Source: a bacterium HR37
GTDB lineage: Bacteria > Desulfobacterota_D > UBA1144 > Nemesobacterales > CSP1-2
Assembly: GCA_002898375.1 (NCBI GenBank)
Contig: BEIN01000025.1
Span: 1 to 34,175, forward strand
DNA: 34,175 nucleotides
Reading direction: 5' to 3'
The notes under the pieces were generated by a model. The model ran no database searches. It worked only from the letters and a program-made list of their open reading frames with translations, and was not told where the DNA came from. The translations under genes and the position numbers were made by a program. Positions 22,392 through 33,655 of this stretch are shown piece after piece. Within the stretch, counting starts at the first letter, position 1, and each line of letters starts with the position of its first letter.

Positions 22392-25300
22392 TTAATGAAT
22401 TATCCACTCAGATGATAACATCTCAGCTTGTTGCAGTACAGTTTGTGTTGCCTTCTCCTGCTTATCCGGGGGATATCCATATCTGCGCAGAATGCGTTTA
22501 ACTAAAACCCTAAGCTGTGCACGAACATTCTCTCTTACCATCCAATCTACAGTTACATTATTCCTTAAAGTTCTTACCAACTCCTGAGCTATAGTACGGA
22601 GAGTTGGCTCACCAAGTACCTTAACTGCGCTATCGTTAGCCTCAAGTGCATCATAGAAGGCTAATTCTTCATCAGTAAGCCCCATCTCCTCACCTCGCCT
22701 GTTAGCCTCACGCATCTCCCTAGCAAGCCTTATTAGTTCCTCTATCACCTGTACTGCGTCAATAGCTCGGCTCTGGTAGCGCCTGATTGCATCCTCTAAC
22801 ATTTCAGAAAAAGACCGAGCCTGAACCAGATTCTTTCTTCGACAGATGCGGATCTCACCTGAGATAAGCTTGTGTAGGACCTCAACAGCTAAATTTTTCT
22901 GAGGTATATTCCTAACCTCAGCCAGGAATTCATCAGATAGAATAGAAATATCCGGTTTCTTAAGACCCGCTGCTTCAAATAAGTCAACTACCCCTTCTGA
23001 CACCACAGCACGGGAGATAATCTGGCGGATAGCATGGTCAAGCTCCTCTTCAGGCTTAGGATCCCCAGGTAACCGCTTAACAAGAGCTGCTCGCACGGCT
23101 TGGAAAAAAGCCACATCATCACGGATCTTAAGTGCTTCCTCATGAGGAATTGCCAGGGCAAATGCTTTTGAGAGTTCCTGTACAGCTTGAAGTAAGCGTT
23201 CCTTTCCATCCCTCTGTGCCAGTATATGTTCCTGGGCAGCTGGCAAAAGCTTTAATCGTTCTTCCGGTTTGCCTGTTTTCCACAGTGACCAATCAAAACC
23301 GTAAAACAGCTCACAGCATATTTCGTATTTTTCTCTCATTACCTCAACCGCTTCTTCCTGTGAAATGGTTGTTTTTCCTCTACCTCCGCTTTCAGTATAA
23401 GTGGCAAGTGCCGCTTTGAGTTCGTATGCTATACCTATATAGTCCACAACCAAACCTCCAGGCTTATCACGGAACACCCGGTTTACACGAGCTATAGCCT
23501 GCATCAAGGTATGTCCACGCATAGGCTTATCGATATACATCGTGTGTAGACTCGGACAATCAAAGCCCGTAAGCCACATGTCACGTACTATAACAATCTT
23601 AAAGGAATCCTTGGGGTCACGAAAGCGGTTTGCAAGGAATTCTCTTCTCTGCTTATTCCGAATGTGAAGCTGCCACTCAGGTGGATCCGAAGCTGAACCG
23701 GTCATAACTACCTTAACCACCCCCTTATCATCATCCCCACTATGCCACTCTGGTCGAAGTCGAATGATTTCGTTATACAATTCCACACATATACGTCTGC
23801 TCATACACACAACCATAGCTTTTCCATCCATTGCCTCCAGTCTATGCTCAAAGTGCTCGACAACATCCTTAGCAATAAGCTTTAGCCGTTTCTCAGCACC
23901 GACTATAGCTTCTAGTTGTGCCCACTTGGTTTTTAAATGTTCTTTATGCTCGATTTCTTCATTTTCCGTAACTTCTTCAAATTCCTCATCAATCTTAGGT
24001 TTAAGCTCCTCCGGGAGATTTAGCTTTGCCAACCGACTTTCATAAAATATTGGAACTGTAGCACCATCCTCAACTGCTCGCTGTATATCATAGATAGATA
24101 TATAGTCACCAAAAACCTGACGTGTATTACGATCATCCAGCTCAAGTGGTGTACCAGTAAAGGCAATAAAGGAGGCATTGGGAAGTGCATCACGCATATG
24201 GCGAGCAAATCCATCAATAAAGTCATACTGACTACGATGGGCTTCGTCAGCTATAACAACAATATTACGGCGTTCTGAAAGCACAGGGTGTTTATCACTC
24301 TTTTCTTCTGGGAAAAACTTTTGAATCGTTGTAAAAATTACCCCTCCGGACTCACGCTGTAGCAGTTCCCTAAGGTGTGCACGACTTTCAGCCTGTATAG
24401 GTGGCTGACGCAAAAGCTCCTGACATCGAGAAAACACTCCAAAAAGCTGGTCATCTAGGTCATTTCGGTCAGTAAGTACAACAATAGTAGGATTCTTCAT
24501 TCTGGGCTCCCGGATAATACAGCCAGCATAAAATACCATGGTAAGGCTTTTCCCGGATCCCTGAGTATGCCAGATAACGCCAATACGACGGTCACCAGGC
24601 TTACCACCTGGCCTTTTTCCTGCTTCATATATACCTGGTTCCTCTGACACCTTAAGTTCCTCAATTTGAAGGTTCGAAGCACGAAGTGTTTCCTTTAGGG
24701 CAACATGCACCGCATGGAACTGATGGTATCCTGCTACTTTCTTTTCCAGCTTACCGCTACCATCGTCTTCAAACACAATAAAATCACGGATCAAACTTAA
24801 AAAACGCCTTTTATCAAAGACACCTTTAAGCAAAACCTCAAGTTGCGAGGTCCCAATATCTTCTATCTCCATACCAGATATAGTCCGCCAGGGTTTAAAC
24901 CATTCCCACCCAGCAGTAATAGTTCCCATCCGGGCCTCCAATCCATCAGATACAACCAGCAGCTCATTAAACGTAAAAAGATTGGAAAGTTCCGCTTTAT
25001 AGGTCTGAAGTTGTTTAAAAGCAGTCCATATGTTAGCTTCCTCATCAGTTGGGTTCTTAAGCTCAATAACTACAAGAGGCAAACCATTAACGAAAAGAAC
25101 TACATCTGGCCGTCTCGTATGCTGCCCTTCACTAACAGTAAATTGGTTGACTGCAAGCCAATCGTTATTTTCAGGTTCCTCAAAATCTATTACCTTCACC
25201 TGTGCACCAGCAATAGAGCCATCTAAGCGGCGATACTCTACAGTTACACCATCTACAAGCATACGGTGAAAAGCACGGTTTCTCATCTCCAAGGTAGTAC

Positions 25301-25526
25301 CTTGAGGATTGGTAATACGGCGGAAAGCGTCCTCTAAGGCCTCTGTAGGCAAATCAGGATTTAGTCGAGCCAAAGCATCTCGTAGCCGCTGAGCCAAGAC
25401 TACCTCGCGGTAGTCCGTGCGCTCAGCAAAGAGTCCGTCCGGTGCAACCTCCGACCCGTGCTTGACCGTCCAGCCGAGGGACTCGAGCCAAGCGAGGGTG
25501 ACAAATTCAACGGTGGATTCCTTCAT
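22392..25526 (-). CDS. hsdR: Type I restriction endonuclease, R subunit
   Basis: A 1,044-residue motor and nuclease subunit. The N-terminal PD-(D/E)xK nuclease shows D141 in [10 protein letters not shown] and E155-x-K157 in VIELKNP. The helicase follows with Walker [19 protein letters not shown] (DEAD-box-like motif II), FTGTPLE (motif III), and [13 protein letters not shown]...[10 protein letters not shown] (motifs V-VI). A long helical C-terminus docks on the methylase. Its ATG overlaps the stop of the OLD gene (ATGA), so it is the last gene of the defence operon. The first 50 or so codons are clearly more GC-rich than the rest, continuing the composition of the OLD gene. Confidence 0.96.
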   Translation of the reverse strand: MKESTVEFVTLAWLESLGWTVKHGSEVAPDGLFAERTDYREVVLAQRLRDALARLNPDLPTEALEDAFRRITNPQGTTLEMRNRAFHRMLVDGVTVEYRRLDGSIAGAQVKVIDFEEPENNDWLAVNQFTVSEGQHTRRPDVVLFVNGLPLVVIELKNPTDEEANIWTAFKQLQTYKAELSNLFTFNELLVVSDGLEARMGTITAGWEWFKPWRTISGMEIEDIGTSQLEVLLKGVFDKRRFLSLIRDFIVFEDDGSGKLEKKVAGYHQFHAVHVALKETLRASNLQIEELKVSEEPGIYEAGKRPGGKPGDRRIGVIWHTQGSGKSLTMVFYAGCIIREPRMKNPTIVVLTDRNDLDDQLFGVFSRCQELLRQPPIQAESRAHLRELLQRESGGVIFTTIQKFFPEEKSDKHPVLSERRNIVVIADEAHRSQYDFIDGFARHMRDALPNASFIAFTGTPLELDDRNTRQVFGDYISIYDIQRAVEDGATVPIFYESRLAKLNLPEELKPKIDEEFEEVTENEEIEHKEHLKTKWAQLEAIVGAEKRLKLIAKDVVEHFEHRLEAMDGKAMVVCMSRRICVELYNEIIRLRPEWHSGDDDKGVVKVVMTGSASDPPEWQLHIRNKQRREFLANRFRDPKDSFKIVIVRDMWLTGFDCPSLHTMYIDKPMRGHTLMQAIARVNRVFRDKPGGLVVDYIGIAYELKAALATYTESGGRGKTTISQEEAVEVMREKYEICCELFYGFDWSLWKTGKPEERLKLLPAAQEHILAQRDGKERLLQAVQELSKAFALAIPHEEALKIRDDVAFFQAVRAALVKRLPGDPKPEEELDHAIRQIISRAVVSEGVVDLFEAAGLKKPDISILSDEFLAEVRNIPQKNLAVEVLHKLISGEIRICRRKNLVQARSFSEMLEDAIRRYQSRAIDAVQVIEELIRLAREMREANRRGEEMGLTDEELAFYDALEANDSAVKVLGEPTLRTIAQELVRTLRNNVTVDWMVRENVRAQLRVLVKRILRRYGYPPDKQEKATQTVLQQAEMLSSEWIIH

Positions 25527-27180
25527 GCTCCTCTCTCCGCCGATTTCTTAACCTCTTCCACGGCCTCTACAAGCGGCCTAAGACCCTTAAGATCCTTAGG
25601 CAAATTGTGTAAGTCAACCTCGCCCAATTTCTCGAAGATCCGCCGCGGTTTGTCAGTGGCATTGCGACTGATACCGAGCACATCTTCGAGACTCGGCTTG
25701 ATAACGAACAGTTTGCCTTCCTTGCCCACAGCGTCTTGAATCCGTTGGTTCTTCACCTGCTCTGCCTTGTTTTCGCTTTTGATCTTCGACCGTGTTTCAT
25801 TATCGGCGTTAGGAGGGATGGATCTTACGTCCTTGTCGTGGATAACAACGAACGAGATTGCAAGCGCCTTGCAAACGCGCACAAAGAGTTCAATGCCTGC
25901 TTTGCCGCCACAATCAACTACTGCGATCCCTTCGGCATCTAAATCGAGGTTCAGTTTCTCGGCAACCAGTTGAACCGCCACGCGATCACCGTAACCTTCA
26001 ACCAAGAGAGCCTTGCTTGCAAAGAGCAGTTCATTTCGTGCAGTGTCGAACCGGTTCCCAATCTTGAAATTATCCCTTGCTTCTGCGAGTTGAGCATGAT
26101 CGGACTCTTGAACAAAAGCTACGGTAGTCTTGCCCTGAGTTCGGCGGACCAACCGCAGCGTTTCAAATCGGCTCGCGTCTGCAAAAATCGGTGAGTGAGT
26201 CGAGTAAATAACTTGGTTTTTATCAGCCATCTCGCAAAGCAAGCGATAGAAATACCGCTGTGCCTGAGGGTGCAGATACATTTCCGGTTCCTCAATCACG
26301 ACCGTACCGAAATCTCCACCGAGTTGGCGAAACGCCTCAAAGATTCCAACGACCATAGCGCTTTGGATTCCAAGACCGAGCTCTCCTCCCGGAACCGGCA
26401 GTCCTGATTCTCGATACTCCAGCCTTAGCGAGTTAAACGGGTTGGCAGGGTCAGCGAATCCAAAATAGATCTCTACGCCTTCGATTGCTGAGCGCCCGAG
26501 AAATCCCAGCATTCGTTTCGTGGTGTCCGCGATAGTTTGTTCAATCCGCCTGACCTGTTCGGTCCTCAGCGTTTCCATTGCCAGCTCGTACTTGGCCTTG
26601 AAGTCGTCCACTGCTTGAAATTCCTTGCGCGCTTTCTGGAGAAGTCGGCCCAAAATGGAGCCTCGCACTGTAGGTAAGTGTTGAGCGAGGCTGCGGCGAT
26701 GGTCCACGAAGAGAATTCGCACGTGGTCTCGAAGTTCCGTGCCCACCGTCAGGGGTCGAAACTGGGTCTTCTGTCCTTTCTGCGGCTGGGAAACTGCAAC
26801 GTTGGGCACTTCCCCTTTTTCGCTAAGCGGCACGAGATCAACATGTAAGTCGCCTGCTTCGCCCCACGTACCCGACTTCTTGTAGGGTTTACAGGTTAAG
26901 CGAAGGGCTGTGACCTGGTGCTTTTTTGAAAGAGTATCGAGATGTTCGTAGAGGGGGTCAAACCAGACTGTGATTTCGATGTCGCGGCTGGTATCGAATG
27001 CGGTGAAGTCCTCAGGAATCCGGAAACTGCGTATACTTGGCCAAACATCTCCACAAACCAAATTGATAGCCCGAAGAAGTGTTGTCTTACCTGAGCCGTT
27101 GGGGCCGACAAACGCAGTAAGAGGCGCAAGGGGAACATCCACTTCTTCCAGACAGCGGAAATTCTTGACACATAAGCGGG

Positions 27181-27187
<7 letters not shown>
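25523..27187 (-). CDS. OLD-family ATPase-nuclease (AAA + TOPRIM)
   Basis: A 554-residue ABC-type ATPase with a TOPRIM nuclease domain. Walker A is GPNGSGKTT at 28-36, the signature region is [11 protein letters not shown], Walker B is [12 protein letters not shown], and the switch His is in YSTHSPIF. The TOPRIM domain begins [12 protein letters not shown], with the acidic pair in [11 protein letters not shown] proteins are anti-phage DNA nucleases. There is no UvrD-type helicase next to it, so it is not a Gabija pair; it sits inside the hsd operon between hsdS and hsdR. I chose ATG 27187, which overlaps the hsdS stop by 7 bases; the frame is open further upstream inside hsdS but that is a GC-rich shadow. 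Confidence 0.92.
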
Positions 27188-28488
<1,301 letters not shown>

Positions 28489-28523
28489 GATCGTGCTCCT
28501 TAGAGAAAGGACTTTACTCACGT

Positions 28524-29030
28524 TCATAACATGATCCCTAATACACGCATCATTTGAAAAGTATCAATACATGGAACGTTCAACGCCCGACAAACGTCGG
28601 GGATTTTGATTTTATGTCTAGCTCCTGGCGCAGATACTTCCTGCGTTACCACCACACACCCATTCGCTATAGCATACGATACTACCCAAGCGTCTGCGTT
28701 GTCTGCCCTAGCAAACTCAGTCTTAGCTGCATTCGTATATTGACTTTGATTCATTGCCCATTGGATTACCTGCCCATAAGCAACCAGCACGTTGTTATCA
28801 GCGGTGCTCTCAAATGAGCCGTGAAAATGATTGCCTGCCCAAGTAGCCAACTGATCTTTGCTGCGGTCGATCTCATTTTTCACCCGATCAATGCTCACTA
28901 TACGTCTGGCCTGGCTGTGTTGAAGGAGAGCCTTCCAAAAGCTAGGAGCAATATCAAAGCTGTAATATGTTCGGGCTGCTTGGGTAAAGACACTTGTATC
29001 CAACACATAACAGGGATGCACTAAGTTCAT
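28524..29030 (-). CDS. DUF4411 PIN-like toxin
   Basis: A 168-residue PIN-type ribonuclease fold. YVLDTSVF gives the first catalytic Asp (D11), E53 lies in VKNEIDR, D113 in DNADAWVVSYAIANG, and VVVTQE follows before the C-terminal helix. The block NGCVVVTQEVSAPGARHKIKIPDVCRALNVPCIDTF is typical of DUF4411. It overlaps the XRE/ImmA gene by 4 bases (ATGA). Together they look like a toxin-antitoxin pair. It lies inside the hsd operon between hsdM and hsdS. Confidence 0.85.
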   Translation of the reverse strand: MNLVHPCYVLDTSVFTQAARTYYSFDIAPSFWKALLQHSQARRIVSIDRVKNEIDRSKDQLATWAGNHFHGSFESTADNNVLVAYGQVIQWAMNQSQYTNAAKTEFARADNADAWVVSYAIANGCVVVTQEVSAPGARHKIKIPDVCRALNVPCIDTFQMMRVLGIML

Positions 29031-30175
29031 CGTAGGTCTCCTAGGAGATACTCGACAAAGCGCTCGAATGTACGCCCATAGAGCCCTGTGAGCCTGTAAG
29101 CTTCGTGATAAAGCAGGGAACCTTCGCGTACCGCTCGAACGACAGTCTCCGCAAAACGTCTTCCGAGCCGTAGCATTTGGGTTGAATAGAAGTTCCCACC
29201 TTCTTGACGGGAAGTAGAAGCCAGTCGCTGGTGCTTTTGGTATTCCTCGTAGAAAGCGAAAAAGTCATCTCTGGTAATAAGCTCAAGGTCTAATGCTCGT
29301 CGGGCTGCTACAATCTCGCTTACCTTGAAATAGCGCGCGATAGCCTGAAACCGCTCTTTTTGTTTTTGGATAGAGGGCCAGAGACGTTGTAACTCCTGGG
29401 CAGGGACCAGAAATTCTGCAGCAACGAGGTTGCAAAATTCTTCTGTCCTATCATTCGCAGGTCGCAGTTCCTGGAGGTCAAATGCTGCGCTACTGCCGAC
29501 CCAGACATGCGCAAGCTCATGTGCCAATGTAAACATTTGCGCTGCCCTGCTATCATTCCCATTAATGAAGACCAAAGGTGCATATTCATCTACAAGCACA
29601 AACCCACGGAATTCCTCTATAGATAACTTGCGCCGGGTATTGTTTCCCACGATGCTGCTTGTAACTACAATTATGCCGGCATCTTCTGCTCTATCTTGTA
29701 AAGCGCGTAGCGCGACAGTCCACGTTGGCTGAGTGTTTGCCCAGTTTACATTTACCCCTAGAGTTTCTCGTATTTTCAAAGCCACTCTCACGGGGTAGTC
29801 ACCTACACTCACCGAACGGACAAATGGGAGAGGCTCCTGCCCTTGCTCGATCAGATATTCCCTCATCCACGCCTGACGCCTCTGCATCATGTAGATGGTC
29901 TCTAATAATTCAGGGCTTGGGAACTTTTCCGGCAGCCGTTGTGTGGTTCTAAAGTAAGGGATAGGGAGTTGCTCTTTGGGAAGTTCGGGAAGAAAGAGAT
30001 AGCCGAAAGGTACAGAGGCAGCCTTAGCAAAGGCTTCCAGCTGGCGAAGCGTAGGTTTGTCCTCTCCAGAAAGCCACCTATCAAGACGCGGGAACTTGTG
30101 CCATATCTCTGGTCCAGCACGCTCAACCGCCCAGGCTAAAACCTTTAGGTTGGGGCTAACTCTAATAGTTGCCAT
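29027..30175 (-). CDS. XRE/ImmA-IrrE fusion: regulator-peptidase antitoxin
   Basis: A 382-residue two-domain protein. Residues about 8-65 resemble an XRE-type helix-turn-helix followed by [13 protein letters not shown], as in COG2856 proteins. The C-terminal zinc peptidase has H219-E220-x2-H223 in [11 protein letters not shown], with a later acidic residue in [18 protein letters not shown]. Such proteins act as cleavable or cleaving regulators and are paired with small toxins; here the partner is the DUF4411 gene directly downstream. Its ATG overlaps the hsdM stop by 14 bp, which argues for translation from the hsd mRNA. Confidence 0.88.
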   Translation of the reverse strand: MATIRVSPNLKVLAWAVERAGPEIWHKFPRLDRWLSGEDKPTLRQLEAFAKAASVPFGYLFLPELPKEQLPIPYFRTTQRLPEKFPSPELLETIYMMQRRQAWMREYLIEQGQEPLPFVRSVSVGDYPVRVALKIRETLGVNVNWANTQPTWTVALRALQDRAEDAGIIVVTSSIVGNNTRRKLSIEEFRGFVLVDEYAPLVFINGNDSRAAQMFTLAHELAHVWVGSSAAFDLQELRPANDRTEEFCNLVAAEFLVPAQELQRLWPSIQKQKERFQAIARYFKVSEIVAARRALDLELITRDDFFAFYEEYQKHQRLASTSRQEGGNFYSTQMLRLGRRFAETVVRAVREGSLLYHEAYRLTGLYGRTFERFVEYLLGDLR

Positions 30176-31772
30176 AGCCCAACTCCTTCAGGTTCTTCCA
30201 AATCTCTTCCTCCAGCCTCCGACCCTCAGCCATTTGTTCCTGCAGTTGCGTTGCAAGACGTCGCATCTTTTCCTCAAAGGGCTCGTCGTCTTCGTCCTCT
30301 ACAACCGCCCCCACGTAGCGGCCGGGAGTGAGTACGTAGCCGTGCTTGCGGATCTCTTCGAGCGTGGCGCTCTTGCAGAAGCCGGGGATATCCTCGTATT
30401 TACCCGCATCCTCCTCACCTCGCCATGCATGGTAGGTACGGGCAATCTTTTGAATCTCTTCGTCGGTAAGCTCCCGGTGAACACGATCTACCATACGACC
30501 CATCTTGCGAGCATCAATAAAGAGCACTTCTCCACGGCGATCACGCAAAGGTTTTTTCTGACCAACGGGTGGACGGCCACTTTTATCACGAGCAATAAAC
30601 CAAAGACAGGCCGGAATCTGGGTAGAATAAAAGAGCTTATCAGGTAAAGCAACCATGCAATCTACAAGGTCTGCCTCAATAATGTTTTTTCTAATCTCCC
30701 CCTCACCTGATTGGTTTGATGACATAGAACCATTTGCCAGCACAAAACCAGCATACCCTGTAGGAGCCAGGTGATAAATTATATGCTGTACCCAGGCAAA
30801 GTTAGCATTGCGTAGAGGTGGAGTACCAAACTTCCAGCGCTTATCCTCACGAAGTCTCTCACCACCCCACTCTTTCATGTTAAAAGGGGGATTTGCCAGT
30901 ATATAGTCAGCTCTAAGGTCAGGAAAACAGTCATTAAGAAACGTATCACCCTGCTCTATCCTGCCATCAATACCACGTATAGCAAGATTCATCTTGGCTA
31001 GACGCCATGTTGTATAGTTTAATTCCTGACCGTAGATACTAATACGACTGCGAGCACGCCCTCCATTTCCATTACCCGTAGCATGTGCCTCAATAAACTC
31101 GACAGACTGAACAAACATTCCAGAAGAACCACAACACGGGTCATATACACGGCCTTCAAAAGGCTCAAGCATCTCTACAAGCAACTTAACAACACACCTT
31201 GGAGTGTAAAACTCCCCTCCTTTCTTTCCCTCAGCACTTGCAAACTGCGCTAAGAAGTACTCATAAACACGTCCAAGTACATCTCTAGAGCGAGCTTCAG
31301 CATCACCCACACGGATATTAGAAATAAGATCAATAAGCTGTCCCAGCCGCATTTTATCCAAAGCAGGACGGGAATAATCCTTGGGAAGTACCCCCTTTAG
31401 AGATGGATTATCACTCTCTATAGCCTCCATAGCTTTATCCACAATCTCACCAATTTGGGGCTGACGGGCATTTTCACGTAAGTATTCCCAGCGAGCCTCA
31501 GGTGGTACCCAGAAAACATTATGAGCTCGATACTCATCAGGATCCTCAGGGTCAGCATATGGCTCCTGCAAAAGACGCTCTTGATGCTCCTTAAACGCAT
31601 CAGATATGTATTTAAGAAAAATTAAGCCTAGAACTACATGCTTGTATTCAGCAGCATCCATGCTACCACGTAGAGCATCAGCCATACGCCAGAGCTCAGC
31701 TTCATAGCCAATTGTAGCACCACTGTTATTTTTATTTGAAGTTGACTTCCTGTTCTTACTTGCCATATCCAA
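30162..31772 (-). CDS. hsdM: Type I restriction-modification methylase subunit
   Basis: A 536-residue N6-adenine methyltransferase. The N-terminal HsdM domain includes [34 protein letters not shown]. The SAM site is [10 protein letters not shown] (211-220) and the catalytic motif IV is NPPFN (294-298). It methylates host DNA with HsdS and forms the restriction complex with HsdR. It starts 10 bases after the hepT stop. The last 110 or so codons are more GC-rich than the rest of the gene, a second composition boundary within the operon. Confidence 0.96.
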   Translation of the reverse strand: MDMASKNRKSTSNKNNSGATIGYEAELWRMADALRGSMDAAEYKHVVLGLIFLKYISDAFKEHQERLLQEPYADPEDPDEYRAHNVFWVPPEARWEYLRENARQPQIGEIVDKAMEAIESDNPSLKGVLPKDYSRPALDKMRLGQLIDLISNIRVGDAEARSRDVLGRVYEYFLAQFASAEGKKGGEFYTPRCVVKLLVEMLEPFEGRVYDPCCGSSGMFVQSVEFIEAHATGNGNGGRARSRISIYGQELNYTTWRLAKMNLAIRGIDGRIEQGDTFLNDCFPDLRADYILANPPFNMKEWGGERLREDKRWKFGTPPLRNANFAWVQHIIYHLAPTGYAGFVLANGSMSSNQSGEGEIRKNIIEADLVDCMVALPDKLFYSTQIPACLWFIARDKSGRPPVGQKKPLRDRRGEVLFIDARKMGRMVDRVHRELTDEEIQKIARTYHAWRGEEDAGKYEDIPGFCKSATLEEIRKHGYVLTPGRYVGAVVEDEDDEPFEEKMRRLATQLQEQMAEGRRLEEEIWKNLKELGYGNY

Positions 31773-31782
31773 GCCCCCTTAA

Positions 31783-32031
31783 CTAATTTTTCTCCAAATC
31801 AGCAAGAATCCGTTCCACGCGTTCCTTAAGCATAGGAAGATCCCGAATAATTATCTGCCATATCTCCTCCAGGTCTACGCCAAAGTATTCGTGCACAAGA
31901 ATATTTCTCATGGCAACGATTTGCGCCCAAGGTACCTCTTTCTCCAATGCTTTGCGTCTCAGTGCCTTATACTTCTCGATACGGGAAATGGCATTCAGAA
32001 TATCCCGAAGCCGTTCTCCTGGATCTCTCAT
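31783..32031 (-). CDS. HepT-like HEPN protein with internal deletion
   Basis: An 82-residue HEPN protein. The RNase motif R-x4-H is intact in AMRNILVHEYFGVD, including the Tyr two residues after the His that MntA AMPylates in known pairs. Standard HepT is about 110-140 residues. Here the N-terminal helix RDILNAISRIEKY runs almost straight into EVPWAQI, and the usual middle segment with its IGEA motif is missing. It overlaps the mntA stop by 4 bases (ATGA). It is either a minimal active form or a disabled toxin. Confidence 0.85.
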   Translation of the reverse strand: MRDPGERLRDILNAISRIEKYKALRRKALEKEVPWAQIVAMRNILVHEYFGVDLEEIWQIIIRDLPMLKERVERILADLEKN

Positions 32032-32318
32032 AACGGTACGGCCTCCCGAAGTACACGTTCTTTAATACGGGCTTTAATGCTCCGCTCACTAACCACACCT
32101 ACCTTACACCCAAGAAGCTCCTGAAGCTCAAGCCAGAGTCCTGCATGGTCCAAGAGACTCCGGCCAGGCTCAAAGTCAACAATTAAATCAATGTCACTCT
32201 TCTCGTCTGCTGTTCCGCGGGCAATAGAGCCAAAAACCCTTACATCCCTAGCCCCGTACTTAGCACAGAGGTAAAGAATCTCCTCACGCTTCTCTTTGAG
32301 CAGTTGTTCAAACCTCAT
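32028..32318 (-). CDS. MntA-like minimal nucleotidyltransferase antitoxin
   Basis: A 96-residue MNT-family protein. The signature GSIARGTADEKSDIDLIVDF contains G-S-x10-D-x-D, the metal- and ATP-binding core. In characterised MntA/HepT pairs the enzyme transfers AMP to the HEPN toxin and silences it. AAGGAAG lies before the ATG at 32318. It is the first gene of the long defence operon and ends in an ATGA overlap with the HEPN gene. Confidence 0.9.
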   Translation of the reverse strand: MRFEQLLKEKREEILYLCAKYGARDVRVFGSIARGTADEKSDIDLIVDFEPGRSLLDHAGLWLELQELLGCKVGVVSERSIKARIKERVLREAVPL

Positions 32319-32351
32319 ATTTATTTGTCTTCCTTAACCTATCACACGGAT

Positions 32352-32380
32352 ATTATAAACCATAGTCATAAGGGTTGAAA
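32352..32380 (-). promoter_or_regulatory. Candidate promoter of the defence operon
   Basis: On the minus strand TTTCAA (32380-32375), a 17-base spacer, then a perfect TATAAT (32357-32352), 33 bases before the mntA start. The -35 is poor. No other good promoter is visible between here and hsdM. Confidence 0.45.
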
Positions 32381-32610
32381 TATCCGCAAAGGCCCTGAAA
32401 CAATCAAGTGTATTAAATCCTCTTACAATAAAAAATCCAGATTCTGTTAACCGCTTTATATCACAAGACAGGATGTAAAATGTTAATAAGTGTGTTTATC
32501 ATCCTTCACTTCTAAGAGGTCATTGTTAGTTATACCTTCTGGTACGAGGAAAGAATTACTAAAATACCCTCTTTTTTGTTCTAAGGCCTTTTCACCTGAG
32601 ACCAAAGCAA

Positions 32611-32623
32611 AAACCGTAGCAAT
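32611..32623. repeat. 13-bp direct repeat, left copy (right copy 32841-32853)
   Basis: aaaccgtagcaat occurs here and at 32841-32853, on opposite sides of the tRNA-Pro remnant. The core gtagcaatgaa at the left copy is repeated again at 32858-32868. This could be an integrase or excisionase binding site. The rest of the gap 32381-32671 shows no gene that I can support. Confidence 0.6.
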
Positions 32624-32671
32624 GAAGAAATGGAGAAAGTTTAATGTATCGTAAGTCCCTGAAATCATTTA

Positions 32672-32718
32672 TCGGGGTGGGGGGACTTGAACCCCCGGCC
32701 TTTGCGTCCCGAAGGCAA
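32672..32718 (-). other. 3' half of tRNA-Pro(CGG): attachment-site remnant
   Basis: Read on the minus strand from 32718: anticodon stem-loop TTGCC-TTCGGGA-CGCAA with anticodon CGG (32711-32709), variable region, a perfect T arm GGGGG-TTCAAGT-CCCCC, acceptor strand CACCCCG and discriminator A at 32672. The expected 5' half, starting CGGGGTG with the D arm, is absent; AT-rich repeats take its place. One pair of the anticodon stem is C-C instead of C-G. Such 3' tRNA pieces mark the distal end of elements integrated at tRNA genes. The element would then lie to the right. Confidence 0.85.
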
Positions 32719-32723
32719 TTCCA

Positions 32724-32763
32724 TGTTTTTATATGACTTCATACAAATTTATATGAATTTATA
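32724..32763. repeat. Four phased 10-bp repeats, cluster 1
   Basis: TGTTTTTATA, TGACTTCATA, CAAATTTATA and TGAATTTATA follow each other without gaps, directly beside the tRNA-Pro remnant. The common form is YNNNTTTATA with a period of one helical turn. Confidence 0.8.
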
Positions 32764-32796
32764 TAACCCACTGAAATTAAACAATTTTTTAAATTG

Positions 32797-32836
32797 CGTT
32801 TTTATACCTCTTTATACCAATTTATACAAATTTATA
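32797..32836. repeat. Four phased 10-bp repeats, cluster 2
   Basis: CGTTTTTATA, CCTCTTTATA, CCAATTTATA and CAAATTTATA, again without gaps. The cluster lies 33 bp from cluster 1 and starts with the same GTTTTTATA unit, so the whole array appears duplicated. Confidence 0.8.
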
Positions 32837-32840
32837 ACAC

Positions 32841-32853
32841 AAACCGTAGCAAT
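32841..32853. repeat. 13-bp direct repeat, right copy
   Basis: aaaccgtagcaat, identical to 32611-32623, followed by a partial third copy gtagcaatgaa at 32858-32868. Confidence 0.6.
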
Positions 32854-32898
32854 TTCTGTAGCAATGAAATGTGACCACTGCACTTTCTTTGCAAAGAA

Positions 32899-33597
32899 CT
32901 ACCTTCCTGCCTTCCTAAAACCTTCCCTTTGTGCTTCCTCTTCTGTAGCAAAGCACCTTTCAGGCTTTGTCCTATCGTAGAATGCACTACCTGGAACATG
33001 ATATATCCTCTCCCCTCTTCTATTAATATTCCCCTTTATAGGCCTCTCAGGAGAACATGAAAACCCATAGCTTTGGGTTTGAGAACTCGATTCTACCTGC
33101 AATTGGCTTTCTGTTTCACCCCAAAGCCCTTTCCCATTTTCTACAGCATACCTATAAGCTTTTCTTAACCTCTCTTCATACTTAACATTTGGCGGAATCG
33201 TAAGAAGCATGGCATACCCCTCACGGACAATAACCTCATTTAGCATCCTCCCATCAGGAAGCCATACATAGGCAAGGGTTCTTCCATATTTATCCTTAGG
33301 CTGAACATCAAGCTCTATCTCTACTTTAGTCCCAACAGGTATAAGGGATTGGGTAAACTTCTTTGCCCTCCTTCCCAACTCAAGTATGGTTTTTGTATCA
33401 CCCAAAGACCTCTGCTTTTCGATATGATGATTAAGAGAGCTTTCAGGGGTATCTATCCCTATAAGCCTTATCTTCTCTCCTGAGCAAAGGAAGGTATCCC
33501 CATCATAAACCTTTTCAACCACACATTGATAGGCATGGGTTATCTGGGGAAGTAAAGAGAAAAGAAGTATAAGAAAAAACAGTTTTGTTTTTTTCAT
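32899..33597 (-). CDS. Secreted thermonuclease (SNase family)
   Basis: A 232-residue exported nuclease. The signal segment ends near THAYQ. The SNase domain (24-155) has VYDGDTFLC, the active-site IRLIGIDTPES (Arg, Asp, Glu) and DKYGRTLAYVW with the second catalytic Arg. A C-terminal module of about 50 residues, with CSPERPIKGNINRRGERIYHVPG and a basic RCFATEEEAQREGFRKA tail, is common in secreted SNase proteins and may aid DNA binding. GGGAGGG precedes the ATG at 33597. It lies on the element side of the tRNA remnant. Confidence 0.92.
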   Translation of the reverse strand: MKKTKLFFLILLFSLLPQITHAYQCVVEKVYDGDTFLCSGEKIRLIGIDTPESSLNHHIEKQRSLGDTKTILELGRRAKKFTQSLIPVGTKVEIELDVQPKDKYGRTLAYVWLPDGRMLNEVIVREGYAMLLTIPPNVKYEERLRKAYRYAVENGKGLWGETESQLQVESSSQTQSYGFSCSPERPIKGNINRRGERIYHVPGSAFYDRTKPERCFATEEEAQREGFRKAGR

Positions 33598-33655
33598 GCT
33601 TTTTATCCCTCCCTAATTCTTGATTTTTTTATTATTTGTATTACATTATAGCATT

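Noticed and set aside
32483-32668. 61-residue minus-strand frame, and the opposite plus-strand frame 32490-32654, considered as an integrase C-terminal remnant
   Set aside because: Neither carries the R-H-R-Y residues of tyrosine recombinases or any recognisable motif, and neither has a ribosome binding site.
32672-32718. Intact tRNA gene
   Set aside because: The D arm and 5' acceptor strand are absent on the expected side, and the anticodon stem has a C-C mismatch.
32687-32980. 97-residue plus-strand frame across the tRNA remnant and phased repeats
   Set aside because: It runs through the tRNA sequence and the AT repeats and ends opposite the SNase gene; no coding signature.
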